Notes: a model not told the origin generated them from the sequence alone. Counted from the stretch's first letter, positions 10,657 to 19,957 are shown. The stretch is DNA of 64,000 nucleotides from Streptomyces sp. NBC_01314 (GCF_041435215.1 NZ_CP108394.1:7006001-7070000), one strand, 5' to 3'. Numbers and translations are program-made.

Positions 10657-12408
10657 ATGTCGAAGAAGACGCAGGGATCGCAGTGGAACGACCTCCGCAG
10701 CTGGATCGCGACCGGCAGCTGGGAGGCCAGTGACAGTTGGGGTCTGACCGGGACCTGGACGATGGACGGCGCCTCCGGCACCTGGGAGAGCACGACGGAC
10801 AGCACGACGGACAGCACGACAGACAGCGCAAGGGACAGCACGAGGGGCACGTTCGGCAGCGCGAATCCGGCGGCGCCCCCGCGGCCCCCTGCGGACCCCG
10901 CCCCCGCGGCCTCCGCCCCCACAGCCCCCGTCCTCAAGATCGTGGCCACCCCCGACACCGCCCCCGAGACCACCGCCGCATCCGACGCCGACCCCGACGC
11001 CAACGCCGACGCCGTGGAGCCGGCCACCGGCCGCCGTATCGACGTCGGCCACTGGCAGCACCGCCTCGACGAGCTGCGGGAGGCGCACGACGTGCCCGGC
11101 GCGACCCTCGCCTTCGTGATCGACGACGAGGTCCAGGAGCTGGCCAGCGGTGTCCTCAACCGCAGGACCGGGGTGGAGGCCACCACCGACTCCGTCTTCC
11201 AGCTCGGCTCGATCGCCAAGGTCTACACGGCCGCCCTGATCATGCAGCTGGTGGAGTCCGGCGACCTCGACCTCGACGCCCCGGTGGTCACCGTCCTGCC
11301 GGAGTTCGCGACCATCGACCCCGAGGCCACGAAGGTCATCACCCCCCGCATGCTCCTGTCCCACACCAGCGGCCTGACCTGCGACTTCCACCTCGACACC
11401 GGGCGCGGCGACGACAGCCTGGCCAAGTACGTCGAGGCCGCCAAGGGCGTGGCGATGGACTGTCCGCCGGGCACGGCGGTGTCGTACAGCGGCATCGGGT
11501 ACGTGGTGCTCGGCCGCGTCGTCGAGGTGCTGACCGGCACGACCTGGGACCAGGCCCTCAAGGACCGGCTGCTCACCCCGCTCGGCCTGACGCACACCAT
11601 GACGCTTCCGGAGGAGGTGCTTCCGTTCCGTGCGGCCATGGGACACCTCGCCGGTCCGGAGGGCGAACAGATGCTCGCCCCCGCCTGGGACCTCATGCCG
11701 CGCGCCGCGGGCCCGGCCGCCCGGGTGTGCGCCACCGCGGGTGATCTGGTCCGGTTCGCCAGGCCGCACCTCGACAACGGCAGGTCGGCCGACGGCACCC
11801 GCCTCCTCGGACCCGACTCGGTCGCCGCGATGCGGCATCGCGAGACGGACGTGCCCGACAAGTGGACCGTGAGCGCCGACGGCTGGGGCCTCGGCTGGAC
11901 CCTGTACGACTGGGACGGCGTCCCCGGCTTCGGCCACGACGGCGCCTCCATCGGCCAGTACGCCTACCTCCGCGTGGTGCCGGGCGCGGGCGTGGCCGTC
12001 GCGCTCCTGACCAATGGCGGCGGCTCCCGCCTCCTCTACGCCGACCTCATGCGCGAACTGCTCTCCGAGCTGGCCGGTGTCACGATGCCCGCCCCCTTCG
12101 CCCCCGCCGAGCAGCCGCCCACCGTCGACATCACCCCCTGGGCCGGGACCTACAAGCGCGAGGGCGTGCTCATCACCGTCTCCGAGAAGGAGGGCAGGCC
12201 CCACCTGGTCTACGCCTTCGTGGACGGCATGGCCGGCTACTCCCCGGACCTCGAGATGGAGCTCGTCCCCCTCTCCGACACCGTCTTCGCCGGCGCGGGC
12301 GGCGGCGCCTCGTTCGCCGAGGACTGGATGCCGGTCGTCTTCGCCACCATGAGCGACGGCTCCAAGTACGCGTACATCGGTATGAGGGCCGCCCCGAAGA
12401 CGGCGTGA
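10657..12408 (+). CDS. Class C beta-lactamase-like serine hydrolase with Trp-repeat N-terminus
   Basis: A 583-residue member of the beta-lactamase/D-aminopeptidase fold. The SxxK nucleophile motif is in FQLGSIAKVY (about residue 188), the Tyr motif is YSGIGY (about residue 276), and the third motif is FGHDG (about residue 427). A C-terminal lipocalin-like beta domain follows (PWAGTYKREG onward). The function is probably peptide or ester hydrolysis rather than antibiotic resistance. Unusually, there is no signal peptide. The first 45 residues instead hold six Trp at roughly 6-9 residue spacing (GSW, DSW, GTW, GTW), then a 12-base tandem repeat coding S-T-T-D and a Pro/Ala linker. A later start at the globular domain is possible. 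Confidence 0.85.
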   Translation: MSKKTQGSQWNDLRSWIATGSWEASDSWGLTGTWTMDGASGTWESTTDSTTDSTTDSARDSTRGTFGSANPAAPPRPPADPAPAASAPTAPVLKIVATPDTAPETTAASDADPDANADAVEPATGRRIDVGHWQHRLDELREAHDVPGATLAFVIDDEVQELASGVLNRRTGVEATTDSVFQLGSIAKVYTAALIMQLVESGDLDLDAPVVTVLPEFATIDPEATKVITPRMLLSHTSGLTCDFHLDTGRGDDSLAKYVEAAKGVAMDCPPGTAVSYSGIGYVVLGRVVEVLTGTTWDQALKDRLLTPLGLTHTMTLPEEVLPFRAAMGHLAGPEGEQMLAPAWDLMPRAAGPAARVCATAGDLVRFARPHLDNGRSADGTRLLGPDSVAAMRHRETDVPDKWTVSADGWGLGWTLYDWDGVPGFGHDGASIGQYAYLRVVPGAGVAVALLTNGGGSRLLYADLMRELLSELAGVTMPAPFAPAEQPPTVDITPWAGTYKREGVLITVSEKEGRPHLVYAFVDGMAGYSPDLEMELVPLSDTVFAGAGGGASFAEDWMPVVFATMSDGSKYAYIGMRAAPKTA

Positions 12409-12414
12409 GCCGCT

Positions 12415-12520
12415 TTCGAGAAGCACGGGGCGCAGCCCCTGCTTCTCAGGGGCGCGGGGAACTGCGCGACAAGCCACGACGCACCCGCACCCGCCGAACC
12501 GACCGAACCCCCCGAGTGCG
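12415..12520. repeat. Dispersed intergenic element, copy D
   Basis: Contains GGGGCGCAGCCCCTGCTTCTC, CAGGGGCGCGGGGAACTG and the trailing GCACCCGCACCCGCCGAAC run shared with other copies. It begins right after the serine-hydrolase stop. Confidence 0.75.
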
Positions 12521-12528
12521 TGGGCGCG

Positions 12529-12564
12529 CGTGAACGCCGGCTCCCCAGGAGACCGGCGTTCACG
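12529..12564. terminator. Bidirectional terminator between serine hydrolase and acyltransferase
   Basis: CGTGAACGCCGG and its exact complement form a 12-bp stem with a 12-base loop between two convergent genes. Confidence 0.8.
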
Positions 12565-12578
12565 CACATGACACACCC

Positions 12579-13847
12579 TCAAGCGGAGCGCTCCGGCTCG
12601 GCGATCGGCCGGTGCGACCGAATCCGGAACCGCCTCAGCAACGGCATCTCGACGAACGTGTACGACAGCCACCCCGCCAGCACCGAGAACGCCAGGACGA
12701 ACGGCAGCAGAGCGAAGAACGCGCCGGTGCCGAGCTGCCCGAAGTCGCTGTCGAGCAGGTACCAGACGGTGACCTGCATGATCACCAGGTGCCACAGGAA
12801 GATCCCGCAGGAGTTCCGCCCGAGCCACACGATCGTCGGCCGCGACAGCAGCCGCTCGGGGCCACTGCCCTGTGCCAGCAGCAGCGGCGTCGCGAGCCCG
12901 ACCGCGATCACCATGTGGCAGACGTACTTGAACGCGGCCTCGTCCTTGGTGAGCACGATCGACGCGATGCTGCCCGCCCAGTCGGTGTTCGCCAGCGCGT
13001 AGGCGACGGCCGCCGCCCCCCAGAAGGTCCACGGACGGTTGCGGACGAACTCCACGAAGGCGAGCCGCTGCCCGGTGCGCGCCTTCGCGGCGACCAGGGC
13101 GAGCAGCATGCCGGCCGCCAGGAACCCGAGATAGCCGCGCAGCCACCACAGTGACGGCGGGCCCAGCGGGCTCGACGGGCTGGTCGCGACCAGCCAGGTG
13201 AAGTCGGCGACGATCACCAGGGTGAGCAGCGCCCCGGCGAGCTTCAGGCTCCTGGTCGCCCGCAGCGCCTTGTGCAGCACGAACGCGGCGATGGGCAGAG
13301 CGATGTAGTAGTGCACCTCGGTGGCGAGGCTCCAGGTCTGTGCCCAGTTGGTCATGCCCGGATCGGTGCGCAGGTCCGCCCAGTTCTGCACGTGCTGCAC
13401 GGTCAGCAGCCGCAGCGTGCGCCAGCCGTCGCCGAGCTGTTCACGGTTGAACACCAGCAGCGTGGTGATCAGGAACAGCCAGTAGGCCGGGAAGATCCGC
13501 AGGACGCGGTGCCAGTAGTAGTGCAGGGTGTTCGGCGCCTTGCGGCCACCGAGCGCCGCGTCGGCCCAGGGGCGGTAGAGCAGGTAGCCGCTGATGATGA
13601 GGAAGATCGGGATGGCCGACAGCACGCCGGTCATCACCGGGGCGAACGGCCCTTCCTTGCCTGTCTTGTCGATCAGCGCGCCGGTCCACTGGGCGAGGTG
13701 GCCGACCACGACCATCAGCGTGGCGACCGCGCGCAGGCCGTCCACCGCGGGTTCGAAGGTCCGTTCGGCCCGCACGGGGGATGCCCCGGCGCCGGCCGTG
13801 GGGCTCGCCGGCGGGGCCGGACGAGGTCTGTCCAGGGAAGTTGTCAC
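12579..13847 (-). CDS. Membrane acyltransferase (acyltransferase 3 / OafA family)
   Basis: A 422-residue, about 10-helix integral membrane O-acyltransferase. An Arg/Pro-rich cytoplasmic head is followed by VDGLRAVATLMVVVGHLAQW, which holds the family's conserved Arg and catalytic-type His (residues about 33-53). Downstream are ISGYLLYRPW and LRIFPAYWLF, both typical. It should transfer an acyl group to a sugar, peptide or lipid on the outer leaflet. It is divergent from the MMPL exporter; each gene has its own copy of the AAACCAG-N4-GCGGTTT operator, suggesting co-control by the TetR at 9.7 kb. Confidence 0.9.
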   Translation of the reverse strand: MTTSLDRPRPAPPASPTAGAGASPVRAERTFEPAVDGLRAVATLMVVVGHLAQWTGALIDKTGKEGPFAPVMTGVLSAIPIFLIISGYLLYRPWADAALGGRKAPNTLHYYWHRVLRIFPAYWLFLITTLLVFNREQLGDGWRTLRLLTVQHVQNWADLRTDPGMTNWAQTWSLATEVHYYIALPIAAFVLHKALRATRSLKLAGALLTLVIVADFTWLVATSPSSPLGPPSLWWLRGYLGFLAAGMLLALVAAKARTGQRLAFVEFVRNRPWTFWGAAAVAYALANTDWAGSIASIVLTKDEAAFKYVCHMVIAVGLATPLLLAQGSGPERLLSRPTIVWLGRNSCGIFLWHLVIMQVTVWYLLDSDFGQLGTGAFFALLPFVLAFSVLAGWLSYTFVEMPLLRRFRIRSHRPIAEPERSA

Positions 13848-13896
13848 GGCGAAGGGCCTCTCGTCTCAGTGGGTGATGCAGGAGATGCCGGGACGC

Positions 13897-13920
13897 TAAC
13901 AAACCAGTCGCGCGGTTTTC
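13897..13920. promoter_or_regulatory. TetR operator, site 2 (before acyltransferase)
   Basis: TAACAAACCAG-TCGC-GCGGTTTT lies 54 bases upstream of the acyltransferase start on the minus strand. The 18-base core has the same half-sites and spacing as sites 1 and 3. Confidence 0.68.
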
Positions 13921-14071
13921 CAGATTGGCGAAAAGTGGCCGCTGGCCCTCCGCTCGTGACGGTCTTGGCGCCTGAGGTTCCTGAGGGTCCTGGCCTGGGC
14001 GTCTGCGATCGGGGCGGCTGCCTGGCTTTTCCCTGGTGTTCAAGTGTCCGATCTGCTCGGCTCACCGAATC

Positions 14072-14099
14072 ACATAAACCGCACTGCTGGTTTGTTATG
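14072..14099. promoter_or_regulatory. TetR operator, site 3 (before MMPL exporter)
   Basis: On the minus strand it reads ATAACAAACCAG-CAGT-GCGGTTTAT, the same core as sites 1 and 2, about 57 bases before the MMPL start codon. It is the most AT-rich spot of this intergenic region, so it probably overlaps the promoter. Confidence 0.7.
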
Positions 14100-14154
14100 G
14101 TGAGGGAGTTTCCCGACCCCCACCCAGCAAACCCCGACGGGAGTCCCCTTCGCC

Positions 14155-16392
14155 GTGGCTACGTTCCTCTACAAACTGGGCCGACTCGCCTTCCGACGGC
14201 GAGGCCGGACGACACTGTTGTGGCTGCTGATCCTGGTCGGCGTGGGCTATGCCGCCTCCGCCGCCCCAGCACCACCCGCCGACACCTTCTCGATGCCGGG
14301 CACCGAGTCGCAGAAGGCCTTCGACCTGCTCAAGGAGCGCTTCCCGGAGGCGAGCGCGGACGGTGCCACCGCCCGCGTCGTCATCCGCGCACCCAAGGGC
14401 GACATCTCCGATCCCGATCAGCGGGCCAAGGTCGAGCGACTCCTCGCCGACCTGTCCGGGGCGCCCCTCGTGAAGGGCGTAGCCGACCCCTACCAGGCGG
14501 GCGCCGTCAGCGAGGACGGCACCACCGCCTACGCGACCGTTCTGTACGAGGTGGCCGCCACCCAGCTCACCGACCGGGCGAAGGACGCCCTCACCGAGGC
14601 CACGGCCGACGCCCGTGAGAGCGGACTGACCGTCGAGGCCGGCGGCGACGCCGTCACGGTGGAGGCCGCCAAGAACAACGCCGAGTCCCTCGGCATCCTC
14701 GTCTCCGCCCTGGTCCTGCTGCTGACCTTCGGCTCCATGATCGCCGCCGGCATGTCGCTGCTGACCGCCGTCATCGGCGTCGGCGTCGGCATCTGCGGCA
14801 TCACCGCGCTCGGCAGCACCCTCGGCCTGTCCAGCACGACCTCCACACTGGCCCTGATGATCGGCCTGGCCGTCGGCATCGACTACGCCCTGTTCATCGT
14901 CTCCCGCTACCGCTCCGAGATGGCCGAGGGCCATGGACGCGAGGAGGCCGCCGGACGCGCCATCGGCACGGCGGGATCCGCCGTCGTCTTCGCGGGCCTG
15001 ACCGTCATCGTCGCCCTCGCCGGCCTCGCCGTCGTCGACATCCCGATGCTCACCAAGATGGGACTCGCCGCGGCGGGCACGGTCGCCGTCGCGGTCCTCA
15101 TCGCGATCACCTTCGTCCCCGCGCTCCTCGCCTACGCCCCCGTCAAGGTGCTGCCCCGCCACGAACGCGGGCAGTACCGCGCCAAGCCGCTCAGCGCCCG
15201 CCGGCAGCGCAAGGCCGCCAAGCGCGCCGCCAAGGCCGGGCCCAACCTCGGCTCCCGCTGGGCCGGCTGGGTGCTGCGCCGCCCGGTCGCCGTCCTGCTC
15301 CTCGGCGTCGTCGGCCTCGGCGCGCTCGCCGTACCCGCCGCGAGCCTGGAGCTGGGGCTGCCCGGCGAGGGCACGATGGCCGAGGACACCACCCAGCGCA
15401 AGGCCTACGACCTGCTGTCGGAGTCCTTCGGCGCCGGATTCAACGGCCCGCTGCTCATCACCGTCGAGGCCAAGGACGCGCGGGCGGCCGCCGACCGGGT
15501 CGGCGAGGATCTGGCCGCGCGGCCCGGGGTCGCCTCCGTCAGCCCCGCCACGGTCAACAAGGCGGGCGACACGGCGATGGTCAACGTCATCCCGGAGACC
15601 GGCCCGACCGAGAAGCGGACCGAGGACCTGGTCCACTCGATCCGCGACACCGCCGCGGGCTTCGAGAAGAAGCTCGGCGCGAGCGTCCTGGTCACCGGCC
15701 AGACCGCGCTGTTCATCGACTTCTCGGGGACCCTCGACGAGGCGATGGTCCCGTATCTGGGCCTGGTCGTGGGACTCGCCTTCGTCCTGCTCGTCCTCGT
15801 CTTCCGCTCGATCCTGGTCCCGCTCAAGGCCGCCCTCGGGTTCCTGCTGTCGGTGACCGCGGCACTCGGTGCCGTCGTGGCCGTCTTCCAGTGGGGCTGG
15901 CTCAAGGACGTCTTCGGCATCGACCAGCCGGGGCCGATCATGAGCACGATGCCGATCTTCATGATCGGCGTGGTCTTCGGGCTCGCCATGGACTACGAGG
16001 TCTTCCTCGTCACCCGGATGCGCGAGGCCTTCGTCCACGGCGAGCGCGCCGACGACGCGATCGTCACCGGCTTCCGGCACGGCGGCCGGGTGGTCTCCGC
16101 GGCCGCGATCATCATGGCCAGTGTCTTCGCCGGCTTCATCCTCGACGCCAACGACTTCGTCAAGATGATCGGCTTCGGCCTCGCCATCGCCGTGCTCCTC
16201 GACGCCTTCGTCGTCCGCATGGCCATCGTGCCCGCCGTCCTCGCCCTCCTGGGCCGCTCGGCCTGGTGGCTGCCCCGCTGGCTGGACGCCGTCCTGCCCG
16301 ACATGGACGTCGAGGGCGCCAAGCTCGGCACCGGCCGCCGCGCCTCCATCCCGCACCAGCGCACCCCGCGCGAACCGTCCCTCGTGGACTGA
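14155..16392 (+). CDS. MMPL-family (RND) lipid/drug transporter
   Basis: A 745-residue protein of the hydrophobe/amphiphile exporter superfamily, with the expected duplicated layout. Each half has one N-terminal helix, an extracytoplasmic domain and a 5-helix bundle. The conserved proton-relay-type segments GLAVGIDYALFIVSRYR (about residue 240) and GLAMDYEVFLVTRMREA (about residue 608) are both present. Mycobacterial relatives export lipids; Streptomyces relatives export lipids, pigments or antibiotics. The GTG start is supported by the AAACTGGGRL-type N-terminus. A fatty acyl-AMP ligase follows 150 bases downstream, after a terminator hairpin. An operator shared with two other transport or acylation genes lies just upstream. 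Confidence 0.93.
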   Translation: MATFLYKLGRLAFRRRGRTTLLWLLILVGVGYAASAAPAPPADTFSMPGTESQKAFDLLKERFPEASADGATARVVIRAPKGDISDPDQRAKVERLLADLSGAPLVKGVADPYQAGAVSEDGTTAYATVLYEVAATQLTDRAKDALTEATADARESGLTVEAGGDAVTVEAAKNNAESLGILVSALVLLLTFGSMIAAGMSLLTAVIGVGVGICGITALGSTLGLSSTTSTLALMIGLAVGIDYALFIVSRYRSEMAEGHGREEAAGRAIGTAGSAVVFAGLTVIVALAGLAVVDIPMLTKMGLAAAGTVAVAVLIAITFVPALLAYAPVKVLPRHERGQYRAKPLSARRQRKAAKRAAKAGPNLGSRWAGWVLRRPVAVLLLGVVGLGALAVPAASLELGLPGEGTMAEDTTQRKAYDLLSESFGAGFNGPLLITVEAKDARAAADRVGEDLAARPGVASVSPATVNKAGDTAMVNVIPETGPTEKRTEDLVHSIRDTAAGFEKKLGASVLVTGQTALFIDFSGTLDEAMVPYLGLVVGLAFVLLVLVFRSILVPLKAALGFLLSVTAALGAVVAVFQWGWLKDVFGIDQPGPIMSTMPIFMIGVVFGLAMDYEVFLVTRMREAFVHGERADDAIVTGFRHGGRVVSAAAIIMASVFAGFILDANDFVKMIGFGLAIAVLLDAFVVRMAIVPAVLALLGRSAWWLPRWLDAVLPDMDVEGAKLGTGRRASIPHQRTPREPSLVD

Positions 16393-16406
16393 CCCCACCC
16401 CACGGG

Positions 16407-16440
16407 CCGGCCCGGCGACCACCACAAGGCGCCGGGCCGG
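16407..16440 (+). terminator. Hairpin terminator after MMPL gene
   Basis: CCGGCCCGGCG pairs perfectly with CGCCGGGCCGG over a 12-base loop just after the stop. It separates MMPL from the acyl-AMP ligase, so the two may be separate transcripts. Confidence 0.75.
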
Positions 16441-16545
16441 TCCCTTACCTCCCCGCGCACGCCTCGGCACCCCTACCGACCCCCCACCGTCGCGGTCCCT
16501 TCCTGAAGTCGCACCTCATCCACGACCGAAGAACGGACCATCACC

Positions 16546-18294
16546 ATGGCTCTTGCCGGCACGCTCCTCCCGCCACCGGCCACCCGCGTCACCACGGTGA
16601 CCGAGGCCCTGCACCGGCGCGGCGTCGAACAGCCCGACGAGATCGCGTACGTCCACCTCCGTGACGGCGAGACTCCCGACGGCTCCCTCACCTACGGCCG
16701 GCTGGAGACCGACGCCCATACCCGGGCCGCCGCCCTCACCGCGGCCGGACTGGCGGCGGGCGACAGCGTCCTGCTGCTCTACCCCTCGGGCCTCGAATTC
16801 GTACGGTCGCTGCTGGGCTGCATGTACGCCCGCGTCGCCGCCGCACCCGTGCAGGTGCCCACCCGGCGGCGCGGCATGGAGCGGCTGCGCCGTATCGCCG
16901 ACGACGCGGGCACCACGACCATCCTCACCACCGGGGCGCTCAAGGCGGACCTGGAGCGGCAGTTCGCCGATCTGCCCGAACTGGCCGGCCTCACCCTCAT
17001 AGACACCGAGGCACTGCCCGACTCCCCGGTCGCCTGGCACGGCCCCGCCCCGCTCCCGGACGACATCGCCCTGCTCCAGTACACCTCCGGTTCCACCGGC
17101 GACCCGAAGGGCGTGATGGTCACCCACGCCAACTTCCTCGCCAACGTCACCGAGACCGAGGACATCTGGCCCACCGGACCCGACGGCGTCGTCGTCTCCT
17201 GGCTGCCCCTCTTCCACGACATGGGCATGCTCTTCGGTGTCCTGCTGCCGCTCTGCTCCGGCATCCCCGCCTACCTGATGGAGCCGTCCGCCTTCATCCG
17301 CCGCCCCCTGCGCTGGCTGGAGGCCATCTCCGCCTACCGGGGCACACACGCGGCAGCGCCGAGCTTCGCGTACGAGCTGTGCGTGGACGCGCTGCGGGCC
17401 GCCGAGGGCGCCGAGCTGGACCTCTCGTCGTGGCGGGTCGCCGCGAACGGGGCCGAACCGGTGCGGTGGCGGGCGGTGCGGACGTTCACCGAGACGTTCG
17501 CCCCGTACGGGTTCGACCCTCGGGCCATGACCCCCGGGTACGGGCTGGCGGAGAACACCCTCAAGGCGACCGCGAGTCCCGCGGACCGGCCACCGACCGT
17601 GCTGTGGGTGTCCTCGGCGGCCCTGAAGGACGGCCGCGTGGAGGTGGCAGGGGAGTCGGCGCCCGGTGCCCAGCCGCTGGTGGGATCCGGATTCCCGTCG
17701 TCGACGACCCGGGTCCGGGTGGTCGACACGGCCACGGCCACGCCCTGCGAGCCCGGCCGCATCGGGGAGATCTGGATCGACGGGCCGTGTGTCGCTCTCG
17801 GCTACCGGGAGCGCCCGCGCGAGACCGAGGAGACCTTCGGGGGACGGATCGCGGGGGAGAGCGGGGCGACGAGACATCTCCGCACGGGCGACCTCGGCTT
17901 CCTCCACGAGGGGGAACTGTTCGTCGCGGGCCGGGTGAAGGACGTCATCATCCGCAACGGACGGAACTTCTACCCGCAGGACATCGAGCTGTCCGCGGAG
18001 TCGGCGGTGGCGGGGCTGCGGCCGAACTGCGCCGCCGCGTTCTCCGTGGACGACGGAGAGCGGGAACGGCTGGTCGTCGTCGTGGAGACGGACGGGCGGG
18101 TGCTCCGCCGGACCGGGGCGGAGGCACTGCGCGAGGCGGTGCGCGCCGCCGTGCACGACGGGCAGCGGCTGCCAGCGGACGAGGTCGTGGTGGTACGGAG
18201 GGGGGCACTGCCGCGTACGACCAGCGGAAAGGTGCAGCGGCGGGCCTGCCGGAAGCTCTACGCGGCGGGCGAACTGGGGGGTGTCACCGGCTGA
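16546..18294 (+). CDS. Fatty acyl-AMP ligase (FAAL)
   Basis: A 582-residue ANL-superfamily adenylating enzyme. The P-loop YTSGSTGDPKGVMVTH lies near residue 180, SWLPLFHDMGM near 222, and the adenylate motif TPGYGLAENT near 328. The C-terminal hinge region is RTGDLGFLHEGELFVAGRVKD near 446, followed by IIRNGRNFYPQDIE, which is characteristic of FAAL rather than acyl-CoA ligases. The catalytic Lys is in TTSGKVQR. FAALs activate fatty acids as adenylates and hand them to an acyl-carrier protein. None, and no PKS or NRPS, is in this window, so its acceptor is missing or encoded elsewhere. Confidence 0.9.
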   Translation: MALAGTLLPPPATRVTTVTEALHRRGVEQPDEIAYVHLRDGETPDGSLTYGRLETDAHTRAAALTAAGLAAGDSVLLLYPSGLEFVRSLLGCMYARVAAAPVQVPTRRRGMERLRRIADDAGTTTILTTGALKADLERQFADLPELAGLTLIDTEALPDSPVAWHGPAPLPDDIALLQYTSGSTGDPKGVMVTHANFLANVTETEDIWPTGPDGVVVSWLPLFHDMGMLFGVLLPLCSGIPAYLMEPSAFIRRPLRWLEAISAYRGTHAAAPSFAYELCVDALRAAEGAELDLSSWRVAANGAEPVRWRAVRTFTETFAPYGFDPRAMTPGYGLAENTLKATASPADRPPTVLWVSSAALKDGRVEVAGESAPGAQPLVGSGFPSSTTRVRVVDTATATPCEPGRIGEIWIDGPCVALGYRERPRETEETFGGRIAGESGATRHLRTGDLGFLHEGELFVAGRVKDVIIRNGRNFYPQDIELSAESAVAGLRPNCAAAFSVDDGERERLVVVVETDGRVLRRTGAEALREAVRAAVHDGQRLPADEVVVVRRGALPRTTSGKVQRRACRKLYAAGELGGVTG

Positions 18295-18436
18295 GGGGAC
18301 CCGCGATGGGGGCGGGGTCCGCGCGGGCTTCGGGTAGCTTGGGCTGGTCGCGGCCCCGCGGCGGCGGGAGCCGCACGACGGGCGGGCCCCGCGCCCCTGT
18401 GTGGGGCGGCCATGTGGCGTCTTCCTCACCGGCGGA

Positions 18437-18474
18437 CCCTCGTCGACGTGAGAGCAAAGTTCCTTTCCGGTCAC
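18437..18474 (-). promoter_or_regulatory. GlnR-like box upstream of narK
   Basis: On the minus strand, GTGAC-N6-GGAAC-N6-CTCAC-N6-GAGGG fits the actinobacterial GlnR pattern gTnAc-n6-GaAAc-n6-gTnAc-n6-GaAAc in its first three blocks. It lies about 100 bases before narK. This suits nitrogen control of nitrite export but is a pattern match only. Confidence 0.4.
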
Positions 18475-18574
18475 CCGGTGCCACAGAACAGGAAACGCGC
18501 CCTCCCTACCTTCGGGACTCATCACCCCTCATCACCGCATCGCACCACCTGAGCCCGGAGAACGTGGAGGCGTC

Positions 18575-19957
18575 ATGACAGCCCCGAGCACTGCCCCCGC
18601 ACCAAGCAGGGGAGGCCGCTGGATCGAGCACTGGGATCCCGAGAACGAGGCCTTCTGGAACGAGACCGGCGAGAAGGTCGCCCGCCGCAACCTTCTCTTC
18701 TCGGTGCTCTCGGAGCACATCGGCTTCTCCATCTGGACCGTCTGGTCGGTGATGGTCCTGTTCATGGGCCCCGAGTACGGGCTCACCCCGGCCGACAAGT
18801 TCTTCCTCGTCTCGATGGCCACGCTGGTCGGCGCCATCGTCCGCATCCCGTACACCTTCGCGGTGGCGATCTTCGGCGGCCGCAACTGGACGATCGTCTC
18901 GGCGAGCCTGTTGCTCATCCCGACCGTCGCGGCCTTCGTCGTGATGGAGCCGGGGACCTCGTTCAACACGTTCCTGGTCTGCGCGATGCTCGCCGGTATC
19001 GGTGGCGGCAACTTCGCCTCCTCCATGACCAACATCAACGCCTTCTTCCCGCTGCGGAAGAAGGGCTGGGCGCTCGGTCTCAACGCGGGCGGCGGCAACA
19101 TCGGTGTTCCGGTCGTGCAGCTCATCGGCCTCGCCGTCATCGGCGCCAGCGGTGGTCCGCGCGTCCTGCTCGGGATCTACATCCCCTTCATCGTCATCGC
19201 CGCCGTGCTCGCCGCGATCTACATGGACAACATCTCGTCCGTGAAGAACGACACCGGTGCCGCCAAGGACGCCGTGAAGGAGGCCCACACCTGGATCATG
19301 TCCTTCCTCTACATCGGCACTTTCGGCTCCTTCATCGGCTACAGCTTCGCCTTCGGCCTCGTCCTGCAGACCCAGTTCGGCCGTACGCCCCTGGAGTCCG
19401 CGTACGTCACCTTCATCGGCCCCCTGCTCGGCTCGCTGATCCGGCCCCTCGGCGGCGCGCTCGCCGACAAGTACGGCGGCGCCAAGATCACCCTGTGGAA
19501 CTACGTCGGCATGGCCGGCGCCACCGGGGTCATCGTCATCGCCTCCATGCAGAAGTCGCTGCCGCTGTTCACCACCGCGTTCATCGTGCTCTTCGTCCTC
19601 ACCGGCCTTGGCAACGGCTCCACCTTCAAGATGATCCCGGGCATCTTCCAGGCCAAGGCCCTCGCCAAGGGCCTGGAGGGCGAGGAGGCCGCGGCCTACG
19701 GACGTCGCCTCTCCGGCGCATCCATGGGCATCATCGGCGCGGTGGGCGCCCTCGGTGGCCTCGGCATCAACCTGGCCTTCCGCCAGTCCTTCCTCTCGGT
19801 CGGCTCCGGCACCGGCGCCTTCGTCACCTTCCTCGCCTTCTACGGCCTCTGCTTCCTGGTGACCTGGGCCGTATACCTTCGCCGCCCGGCTTCGAACACC
19901 TCCGCGACCACGGCCACGACGGAGGCGAAGCCGCAGCTCAGCTATGCCGAGGTGTGA
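18575..19957 (+). CDS. narK: Nitrate/nitrite transporter (NarK family)
   Basis: A 460-residue, 12-helix MFS protein of the nitrate/nitrite porter family. The nitrate-signature Gly-rich segments AGIGGGNFASSMTNINAFFP (about residue 148) and LNAGGGNIGVPVVQL (about 170) are visible, with a second FVLTGLGNGSTFKMIPGIF in the C-terminal half. It carries nitrate in and/or nitrite out across the membrane. The neighbouring nnaR-type regulator and the GlnR-like box support a role in assimilation or nitrite detoxification. A hairpin terminator follows directly. Confidence 0.93.
   Translation: MTAPSTAPAPSRGGRWIEHWDPENEAFWNETGEKVARRNLLFSVLSEHIGFSIWTVWSVMVLFMGPEYGLTPADKFFLVSMATLVGAIVRIPYTFAVAIFGGRNWTIVSASLLLIPTVAAFVVMEPGTSFNTFLVCAMLAGIGGGNFASSMTNINAFFPLRKKGWALGLNAGGGNIGVPVVQLIGLAVIGASGGPRVLLGIYIPFIVIAAVLAAIYMDNISSVKNDTGAAKDAVKEAHTWIMSFLYIGTFGSFIGYSFAFGLVLQTQFGRTPLESAYVTFIGPLLGSLIRPLGGALADKYGGAKITLWNYVGMAGATGVIVIASMQKSLPLFTTAFIVLFVLTGLGNGSTFKMIPGIFQAKALAKGLEGEEAAAYGRRLSGASMGIIGAVGALGGLGINLAFRQSFLSVGSGTGAFVTFLAFYGLCFLVTWAVYLRRPASNTSATTATTEAKPQLSYAEV

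Noticed and set aside
7877..18294. Biosynthetic gene cluster spanning exporter to FAAL
   Set aside because: No PKS, NRPS, terpene, RiPP or carrier-protein gene is present, so a regulon is claimed rather than a cluster.
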